From an uncultured Lachnospiraceae bacterium (GTDB taxonomy: Bacteria; Bacillota; Clostridia; Lachnospirales; Lachnospiraceae), in NCBI GenBank assembly GCA_902476645.1, contig CABSEG010000048.1, positions 1 to 21,380 of the forward strand: a stretch of DNA of 21,380 bases. Reading direction: 5' to 3'. Below are positions 17,701-21,380 of this stretch, one piece after another (the stretch's first letter is position 1; every line of letters begins with the position of its first letter). A program made the position numbers and the translations under genes. The notes beneath the pieces were generated by a model. It searched no databases. It saw only the letters and a list, made by a program, of their open reading frames with translations, and had not been told where the DNA came from.

Positions 17701-20177
17701 CCTACCATTCCTCCAGCATAATTAACAGCATTTACTGTTGGCGTTCCTTCAATTCCACTGTCAATTAAATAGCTATTACAGAGTACACCTGTCAAACCGC
17801 CTGCATAATCTTCTATTGCACTAACCTGTACATCTCCATTTACACTACAATTTAAAATAAAACTATTATTTGTAATATAGCTATAATCTAAATCAAGTCC
17901 CAGACTACTAAAAGCAGCAACTACTTTCGTATCCGCTACTGCACCAGCAAAGCCTCCTGCATAATTCTGTGCGTTAACTTTTAGTCCGTTTTTCGCCTCG
18001 ACTTTACATTGTATTAATCTTGCACCTGATTGATAGCCTACAAATCCTCCATAAAAATTCTTATTATTTACATTTTCCAATTGACTAGCTTCCATATTTT
18101 CAACTGTTGTGCCATATGAAACAAAACAGTTATATAATGTTGGGGCCTTGTGTCCTGTTGGCACTAGCTCTCCAATATTAACTATGCCACCGGAAATTAG
18201 CACCTCCAAAAGAGTTCCTAAGCCAAGAAATGGTATAGCGTTTAAAAGATTAATCAGTGGCTGCAACAAAAGACTATCTAATGTACCAAACAACTCTTGA
18301 TACTCTACCATTCCCTGCATGGATCCGACAAATCCACCAGCTATGTCTTGTTTGGAAGAAAGACTTTGAAGGTTTTCTACAGAACAGTTTGCAATTTCTA
18401 CATCTCCATATATTCTTCCAGCAAAAGCTCCCGTTGCCGCAGCGGTCACATCATCTTCGTCCGGATCCAGCAGTTGCGTTATGGCGTCAATTAAATCACC
18501 GACTAATAATTTCAATAAATCTCCCACCAAGGGAATTTCAAGTATGTTTTCCAAAAGTCCTATGACTCCCTCAATCAGATTTTGAGGGGGATCTTCTACC
18601 GTATCATACTGGTTTGCAATCGTAACATTCTCCAAAACCAAATTCTTAACTGTAACTTTAGGACCGCTCGTGAAAAGTCCTTCTATGTCATCAAATGAAG
18701 ACAACCCTTCTTTAGATTTTTCAGATGATAATGTATTAAAAAAGCCTACTCCTCGAACATCATTGATGTTTAGCGCTCCTGATGCTGACTCAATTTTTAC
18801 TTCTTTAATCCTTGCCCTGTTGGCTTCGGGTACTTCTCCCTCAATATTTAAAATTTCATTTAACTTCGAATATTCTCCACCAACTTTAGCGCCAATCATT
18901 GTTCCTTTGAATTCCAGCGGTTCCCACTTTTCCTTCAATTCAATATCTCTAAAAATAATATAGTTTTCATCGGCATCGTATTTCTTCCCCTGTGCTGCCT
19001 CTTCTGGAGAAACTTCGCCTCCAAAAAGTGTCCATGAAGTGTCTATCGTTCCCTCTACTTGTTCTACGCCAAGTGCATAGTATATTGCTCCACCTTTGTC
19101 ATCTACTTCTCCAAGTTCAAAATCTTTCACTCCATTTTGTTCTGCATCCAGATCCGCATCTCCACTATACAGCATCACTGGTTTTCCATTTTCCAAATAA
19201 ATTTCATATTGTGCTACACCTAATGTTCCTTTGTATGCCGCCGTCCGAACAGGTTCCCCTGATCCTATAGCGTGTAGCTGCTGTTCATTTCCAATCAGAA
19301 TATATTCTGTTTCTTTATCTTTAAAGATAACCTGTCCCTTAAAGTCTCTTCCTTCAGCATCGTTCTCTGCTCTGGTTATCTTTTCAGCCTTTAACTGGGG
19401 CATCCGCTCCGTAAAGCTTTTGGATATCACATAATTATGTCTCTTATCATATGTGAGATAACTCTGTCCATCCTCTGAACCATTTGGATACAAAAATTTG
19501 CCCATTCCAAAGTTTTCCGCAATTGTATCCCCGGACATAACAGGCTCTTTTTCCGATCCATCCGAACAAAGGATATTTAACTGATAGTTGTTATATAGAA
19601 AGATCGTGTCCGTCTGAGCATCATAAAGAGAGGCATCTTCTCCCACCTCTTCTCTGGAAAAGCCCCCAGAAAATCCCGCCGGAAGCTGCCAACTCTCCCC
19701 GCTCTCCAAAGGAATATCATTCATCAGCACATATTTCCCATCTAATGCGTAGGTCAGAGGATTCCCATCTTCATCCGTCACTGCATCCCCAGTGCCAAAA
19801 GTCTCTTCTGCCACGTCTCCCGTATAGACCTCTGCTCCCGTTCCGATGGCTCGAAGCTGCTGCTCATGATAAATGCAGACAGCCCCGTTCTGATAAAGCT
19901 CTGCCGAGGAAGCTGCCGCTTCGTTTTCTTCCTGAACGCTTTTACTCTCTTTTTGTTTTTCCTCCTCAGCTGTAATCTCTATGCCAGAGTTCTCTGTTTC
20001 CTCTTCATACACTACTTCAACTCCTGTACCCTCATCTTCTGTCATACTCTCCAGCGCATTCTCCTGCACAACTTCCATGGCCGAGGCTTCATACCCAGAA
20101 CAAAACGTAGTACTCAGCACAGACACAGTCAACACCATGGATAACATTCTCTTCCAAAGTCTGTTCTTCCTTATCAT
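8790..20177 (-). CDS. giant secreted multidomain surface protein with GLUG-like repeats (3795 residues)
   Basis: One intact reading frame of 11.4 kb. The signal peptide (basic start, hydrophobic core, ASA at about 31-33) is followed by an acidic linker. Residues 90-500 carry two QLxAIGxG motifs. Residues of about 507-2350 contain some 30 GLUG-like AGG-F/Y-x-G units expected to form a beta-solenoid. A Cna-B-like domain (about 2538-2645, KIWIDNNNKDGERP), a jelly-roll-like module (2769-2979), a MucBP-like segment (3210-3282), a PPC-like domain (3383-3500) and two Big_2-like domains (3505-3595, 3619-3695) follow, with a basic C-terminal domain of ~100 residues. There is no LPXTG motif, SLH domain or C-terminal membrane helix. 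ATG 20177 has GGAGA about 8 bases upstream. The likely role is adhesion or glycan/mucus binding; the partner is unknown. The protein may be secreted and retained by its basic C-terminal domain. Confidence 0.9.
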   Translation of the reverse strand: MIRKNRLWKRMLSMVLTVSVLSTTFCSGYEASAMEVVQENALESMTEDEGTGVEVVYEEETENSGIEITAEEEKQKESKSVQEENEAAASSAELYQNGAVCIYHEQQLRAIGTGAEVYTGDVAEETFGTGDAVTDEDGNPLTYALDGKYVLMNDIPLESGESWQLPAGFSGGFSREEVGEDASLYDAQTDTIFLYNNYQLNILCSDGSEKEPVMSGDTIAENFGMGKFLYPNGSEDGQSYLTYDKRHNYVISKSFTERMPQLKAEKITRAENDAEGRDFKGQVIFKDKETEYILIGNEQQLHAIGSGEPVRTAAYKGTLGVAQYEIYLENGKPVMLYSGDADLDAEQNGVKDFELGEVDDKGGAIYYALGVEQVEGTIDTSWTLFGGEVSPEEAAQGKKYDADENYIIFRDIELKEKWEPLEFKGTMIGAKVGGEYSKLNEILNIEGEVPEANRARIKEVKIESASGALNINDVRGVGFFNTLSSEKSKEGLSSFDDIEGLFTSGPKVTVKNLVLENVTIANQYDTVEDPPQNLIEGVIGLLENILEIPLVGDLLKLLVGDLIDAITQLLDPDEDDVTAAATGAFAGRIYGDVEIANCSVENLQSLSSKQDIAGGFVGSMQGMVEYQELFGTLDSLLLQPLINLLNAIPFLGLGTLLEVLISGGIVNIGELVPTGHKAPTLYNCFVSYGTTVENMEASQLENVNNKNFYGGFVGYQSGARLIQCKVEAKNGLKVNAQNYAGGFAGAVADTKVVAAFSSLGLDLDYSYITNNSFILNCSVNGDVQVSAIEDYAGGLTGVLCNSYLIDSGIEGTPTVNAVNYAGGMVGLSTVGEALALGNQNENNEDLLELIGGLLGNILGGEQDAALLSLAGVYPAVIAGTYIKDGAAFVTATENYAGGLCGRADGTKIINSKILADVENTNDEQNQVSATVAKVWKTANAEMKYAVKAQGNEIRVASVSANNYAAGGVGQALAISMGGIVNSTVGLYMEPFQMQDVTIIGTEDAENTEIVQKLVSATESFAGGAIGLGLGGTISGVVISNLSEVSANNYAGGFAGAIGTGDIVDAGGLNLLGLNLISVNNLLSVGSAIQTEIENSEVQGTEMSVSATGKYETETDAFYAGGFIGNAMAVKAQNCHVTGLASVSADEKAGFAGGFLGGARTEGLADVGEAAEAGKLLNLSGLLDAAPYFRCELNDTTVAYTGNAEVTADVAGGFAGDLQSTFINVPDESETIQTEKKYAVTGIREVNGSTYAGGFAGRIVSGAFVSAGKGLQVLDGILQISAADLVNLIQAYYSRVYDAGVEGNSLRVTASSMANNDSNSGSAGGYLGYGSAMTIENSDVKGLAHTDVKEPKALEDVDGSNYFNLEESAYAVTGRHFAGGYAGKIDIGSTAAVDGKLDVLEGVLGAGEIASALQVMASKIENSDVTGEAKGYSVLTYTDAESQDGIAGGYVGSVEGSEITNSDANKFEYVIGERAAGGYAGRMVAGDVLNLLESTSLLGKLANLSETLASLMSFYVSEIQDSSTSAVPCGGIVRAEAPSDEIALRGAAGGYVGYSEGGQIIGETEECAAIRIRSVYGYEYAGGFTGFAKASETLGAGNVSLLGGLITVSNLADILEIVYPIQTNTAVYGPLQKLDVDTWNSWVEGVGSFGAYGNKILTEQIDSQEEMDAFIAENSYGYQIAAGRSEYEQGAYTSGGGTAGGYIGAMRSGKITDGHTDQVRSVTAMSSAGGFAGEMTAEGIATLGSVGLLGINVINLDSLLGVARTLVPIVKGSTAAGETSGISVQATGTDHEHNCGNAGGFAGRIVGGQINTGDSESNDANAEKVPCTVENLRKVTGTYHIGGFAGIMQTGAAAVINTAATDDEGALNDLLDAILNVGNGNLVQVLEAVITNVEYASVSGMNGQGFEVNGTYKTTAEDRSEVVAYADYAGGFAGLLDGAVLGREDQPNGITVDRLNRVIGGLYAGGMFGLSDVGSVASVTEDGFSILNLIETQEVGLLENFRTYIYNASVTGVDIGFTVTAMTEESYGVNEATYYAGNAGGFGGSLQSGTVQDSSVKNLKKVSGKSYVGGFIGHLDRSGTLDVDEAGVAENNILDLSAGLLDVWGSHIYDSSVEGIDAGFMVRSTGGTFGNDIGAANTEGPLSDTIYVQSMAGGFAGYADNATIIAKDENDEVGCTVNNLKQVSSDGIAGGFVGKTNRAYLASVEADSKLVNALLRIVQGLLDVLHTQELQDINLADIDLGILKVELLNDGNLARVSLLGLIISASLGEPDETGYQTVKVNIGDSEIILHCDEDGKLTDSNTISVHLIKANRTRIFRGKVTGIETGYDVFAGGADNDKDGSRMSGYAGGFVGYNKEGLLENNSMVLADTIRGTSGKVGEFVGWSDLKSTYDGNNLQEIEGNGNTYQVYRIWNNDQLSQIYTYKVGEDGEKTSEKVKLGDASNVESGEEIGGITYYVYTVSHMEHASMYKHTDVWKYAYQTTDYVQSGSVQEGPGIAEFAIKVWISDARADLMLGTPTEDVVSDPTGEDVGIQDPCGEELMLTIQKIWIDNNNKDGERPDQVEVTIKQDNQNYQVSEGKDTLVITSDAANSDPNVWTETVQVPVGEWNEDKTAYTRYYQYDVVEQDVPGYLTTYSKSEDGYTIRITNYRIADLTVKDSVVIDYGLPVNIDVLTEDRIAKLGGTLAAVGLEDENALGRADSSLAQGYGKSVTGTYGKAEANTASGEVCYTPATMQMDSFEKLSYAVNLSGVANHQEGQNFVYGAVNIIPATQIYYEDNFKGSDGNDFIQYNDGTATDGSDLGKWEVVEGDTADRKQDVDRPGKEQVLKDANSIYGYDSNYVTDKTYSSESYHKVEVSAATNAKSPSAVFTFKGTGFDLISLTSNETGLIRMRIYTGEKAEGTPVKTVLVDTYYGYQYKDGEWVVDENSKDALYQIPVVRSEGLNYGTYTVEITPLFLPENSHQGKDSYYFYVDAVRVYGTADAGKEGYEVIEDAYAQDGESNPQYKEIRDILIDGKDVETDILDGVVFVDGKKDGVSLSEYIDYGPKHETYLARGQAIGFYLWASDEPDSVAISFKAARGTAENVLISCAVDENGTWKNYRNKELTCQTTTDLYYDISFQCVWEADGDGYRTKYPIVIANMPNGSEATETEGEEEAVQEVLSLTNLRWTGVDDTQSVEGRTSRDSGKAIKLRAYADMETAQAAFDLLNPKPERTVAVQYQDQNGNLIAETEMFNFTEGNPYDVKELLSKEINGYVKTEIKGDAAQGTVDGDKLITVVYAEKLALNHKYTITKQSSPWFFDIEENGRARILLENMQDREASLNLYRYDESTDTYERYVGSEVTVKSKIGDSGYITLPKGTYKCHLTKKDCFLGDGALTIQYQSVSEYYGEIEDNGTVQNATAIDANITYEGNLNTWSLDEKDADFFAYTLTETSCVSLDLKIMGQTEETDCRISMYASGEENELLTLDSNGKSHMTSGKVQLTAGTYYVCVRGRLAASDGYQLRVNASDYVPVSAILMSGNGRTLKVGEHMKLKASVSPENASYQGVKWESSNETVATVDENGTVTAKGVGTVVITVRSEKESQISASCQVNVISNQQETQKEEDMPQAQNQPQNQPIDSSKSKRITLNKTKANINAGESLRLSLQNAEGNVQWKSKKPSIATVSKNGIVKAKKVGEVKIQAIYAGKTYNCKLIVKPAFKKGTWYSDANKKCYIRIQKVQNRKMRISIRLPYITKKNVTAAVKPNGKVATFVVRCADKKLHKFTITRVGKKVKLKERSSCSKKMSRLGKMNICVFKKNS
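13120..18660 (-). repeat. GLUG-like coding repeat array (about 30 units) within the giant gene
   Basis: Translated on the minus strand, the motif (Y/F/S)AGG(F/Y)xG recurs about 30 times (for example YAGGFAG, AAGGYAG, IAGGFVG), usually 50-130 residues apart. Most units continue into an Asn/Ser-containing strand (IENSDV-like). Roughly every second unit carries a hydrophobic Leu-rich insert of about 20-40 residues (LLNLI, LLDAIL, LLGGLI types). Copies are diverged in DNA sequence, so this is an old array rather than a recent tandem duplication. Confidence 0.8.
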
Positions 20178-20326
20178 TTCCTTCTCTCCTTACTCAAAAT
20201 TCTTAATCATGCAACATCGCTTTTGCATTTTCCTGTGTTTTCTTCTCTTATCTTTCTAAATTCCTTATATATGGCTTTTTTCAAATTCTATACTGCTTCC
20301 TCCTTCCGATCATTCCAATTTTTATT
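20178..20326 (-). other. 5' leader of the giant gene, no clear promoter
   Basis: This purine-rich leader lies between the terminator at 20327-20382 and the start codon at 20177. It contains an AAGGAGG (minus strand, about 20298-20304) with no ATG at a suitable distance, and several A/T-rich -10-like strings (TATAGA, TATATA). None has a convincing -35 at 16-18 bases. A weak promoter here cannot be excluded. If there is none, giant-gene expression depends on read-through of the upstream terminator. Confidence 0.4.
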
Positions 20327-20382
20327 AAAAAAAGAGCAGTCACAGCAGAACCCGATCTCTCGGATACTCCCGTGACTGCTCT
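20327..20382 (-). terminator. strong Rho-independent terminator between the SSR promoter and the giant gene
   Basis: An 11-bp perfect stem (AGAGCAGTCAC with GTGACTGCTCT, 20372-20382 and 20333-20343) encloses a smaller CCGA-GAGA-TCGG hairpin and is followed on the minus strand by seven T (20327-20333). It lies about 95 bases downstream of the predicted start site and 150 bases upstream of the giant gene's ATG, so it acts as an attenuator or ends a short RNA. Confidence 0.88.
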
Positions 20383-20424
20383 AGTGAGATATATAAAATT
20401 ACACAAAAACAGGACAGACTCTAA

Positions 20425-20479
<55 letters not shown>

Positions 20480-20481
20480 TG

Positions 20482-20510
20482 AGCATAACAGCTTTCTGCA
20501 TGGCTGTCAA
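20482..20510 (-). promoter_or_regulatory. near-consensus sigma-A promoter firing into the TCTG/CAGA repeat
   Basis: Perfect TTGACA (20505-20510), an exact 17-base spacer and TATGCT (20482-20487; 4 of 6) on the minus strand. The start site is expected near 20474-20476, within the microsatellite. The transcript would begin with CAGA/GACA units and run toward the giant gene, meeting the terminator after roughly 140-150 nucleotides. Confidence 0.75.
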
Positions 20511-20697
20511 CCCCCTTTTTTTCTGGTTTTTTCATTTTATTCCAGTTCGTTTTTACTATTTTAACAGATTTTCCTACATTAGTAAACATAAAATATTCAA
20601 AAGCAAAATGCTGTCGCAGAATTACTGAAAACGTTGAAATCAAGTTCCCACCGTTTTCCAGATTCGCACAGTCCGTGATTTGACCCTTATGCTCCAC

Positions 20698-20790
20698 TTA
20701 GATTTCCTGATAATATCGCCCTTTCTCCTTGATAAGCTGATCGTGCTTGCCTCTCTCGATAATGGGTCCCCGTTCCAGCACCATGATTTA
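20698..20790 (-). pseudogene. C-terminal remnant of an ABC transporter ATPase
   Basis: From about 20787 the minus strand reads IMVLERGPIIERGKHDQL followed by IKEKGRYYQEI and a TAA stop at 20698-20700. This matches the conserved last 30 residues of ABC exporter ATPases (Ile-x-VLexGxIxExGxHDxL...GxYxxl), but everything upstream of that point, including Walker and signature motifs, is missing. A stop codon and the maturase fragment lie directly before it. The transporter itself has been lost. Confidence 0.8.
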
Positions 20791-20938
20791 CTGAGTTTCC
20801 ATGCTGAAAGTAGTCTCTCCATCCTCTTATAAGCGGATTTAGTTTTGCCACCTTCTCTTCCAGTCCCACATCTGCTGATCTCCTGCAAGTGATCATTCTA
20901 ATTGCCTCCTTTACCTTTCCGTTAATCCTGATTAAAGC
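20791..20938 (-). pseudogene. group II intron maturase fragment (GIIM/X-domain region)
   Basis: In one minus-strand frame about 49 codons read as a maturase tail: KVKEAIRMIT, LEEKVAKLNPLIRGW and RDYFQHGNS. LNPLIRGW-x-x-YF is the hallmark of the group II intron-encoded maturase-specific domain. The reverse-transcriptase part is absent upstream and the last ~50 residues are replaced by the ABC remnant, so this is a dead fragment made by deletion or recombination. Confidence 0.75.
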
Positions 20939-21380
20939 AAGGCCCCTTTTTTCCTATTGTTTTCTTACCAATAGTTCATAGATGCATGGGCTCCTCCGAC
21001 TTCTCATACCATATTTCGAAGAACTTCGCATAGGTGCTTATATCCCCGATTACATACTTGTGGTTATATGATAGTATGATACCTCTTCTGTTCCGTTGTC
21101 AACTTTGGTAGCATTCCCCTCCCCCTACACCGCAGGGTTCTTCAATGCTGTATTCCAGTATCTACACATCTTCCATGGTCTTTGTCAGAAAGTCAGTAGC
21201 TCGACTCCCCTTTGTCCCTTTACAGGGCTAATGTAACGATGCTGCAGGATTCACTTTATGTTACGGACTGCTATTTTGCACCTGTTTCTCACTGGCATAC
21301 CTCGCTACAAGGCTCACTGGTGACTACCTTGACCAGGCTTTCACTGTCAAGCTGATAACAGCTTGCAGAACACACGACTT
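20939..21380 (-). other. non-coding region, possibly 5' domain of a degenerate group II intron
   Basis: No plausible gene is seen here on either strand; minus-strand frames are broken by frequent stops. The sequence is rich in short GC-containing inverted repeats, as expected of structured RNA, and it lies directly upstream of the maturase fragment in the same orientation, where domain I of a group II intron would be. I cannot confirm the intron boundaries or the domain V motif, and the 5' end would lie outside the window. Confidence 0.45.

Noticed and set aside
20080..20110. Lipobox in the giant protein's signal peptide
   Set aside because: The Cys near residue 26 is preceded by Thr-Thr-Phe, which does not fit the Leu-Ala/Ser-Gly/Ala-Cys rule; ASA at about 31-33 is the better cleavage site.

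Overview
The window looks like chromosome from a gut-type Gram-positive Firmicute, most likely a Lachnospiraceae relative. That placement is an inference. It rests on moderate GC, purine-rich AGGAGG ribosome sites before nearly every gene, near-consensus sigma-A promoters, U-tailed terminators, and gene types (giant GLUG-repeat surface proteins, SPASM radical SAM peptide clusters) that I associate with this group. Almost everything is on the minus strand.

Left end (1-1861). There is a truncated metallo-beta-lactamase-fold lipoprotein gene, a tRNA-Gly(CCC) with its own promoter and terminator, and a YbgC-type acyl-CoA thioesterase. A small heavy-metal-binding (HMA) protein is the only clear plus-strand gene. 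It has a consensus promoter followed directly by a palindromic operator-like site.

Centre (1881-8732). Eight tightly packed minus-strand genes look like one operon. In transcription order they encode a membrane-anchored protein of unknown function, a PqqD-like protein, a nucleotidyltransferase-family protein, a 91-residue Cys-containing peptide, an HPr-kinase-like P-loop protein, a SPASM radical SAM enzyme, an ABC exporter, and an S24/S26 (signal-peptidase-like) protease. The operon ends in a strong terminator. The best reading is a ribosomally made, radical-SAM-modified peptide (RiPP) pathway: PqqD holds the leader, the radical SAM enzyme and perhaps the kinase and nucleotidyltransferase homologues modify the peptide, the S26 protease trims it and the ABC protein exports it. 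It uses kinase and nucleotidyltransferase families known from some lasso-peptide clusters but has no lasso cyclase, so the product class is open.

Right (8790-20510). A single uninterrupted 3795-residue secreted protein lies 57 bases upstream of the RiPP operon, in the same direction and with no terminator between them. It has a signal peptide, about 30 GLUG-like repeats that alternate with hydrophobic Leu-rich inserts, then Cna-B-like, jelly-roll-like, MucBP-like, PPC-like and two Big_2-like domains, and a basic C-terminal domain. I see no LPXTG anchor. Upstream is a perfect -35 box, 17 bp spacer and -10, whose predicted start site falls inside a 13.75-copy tetranucleotide repeat. A strong terminator then stands between this promoter and the giant gene. 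This arrangement suggests a hypermutable 5' leader (phase-variable or attenuated) or a small RNA that may control the giant protein and perhaps the RiPP operon.

Right edge (20698-21380). This is a scrapyard: the C-terminal tail of an ABC transporter fused out of frame to a group II intron maturase fragment, then about 440 bases of non-coding sequence that may be intron RNA.
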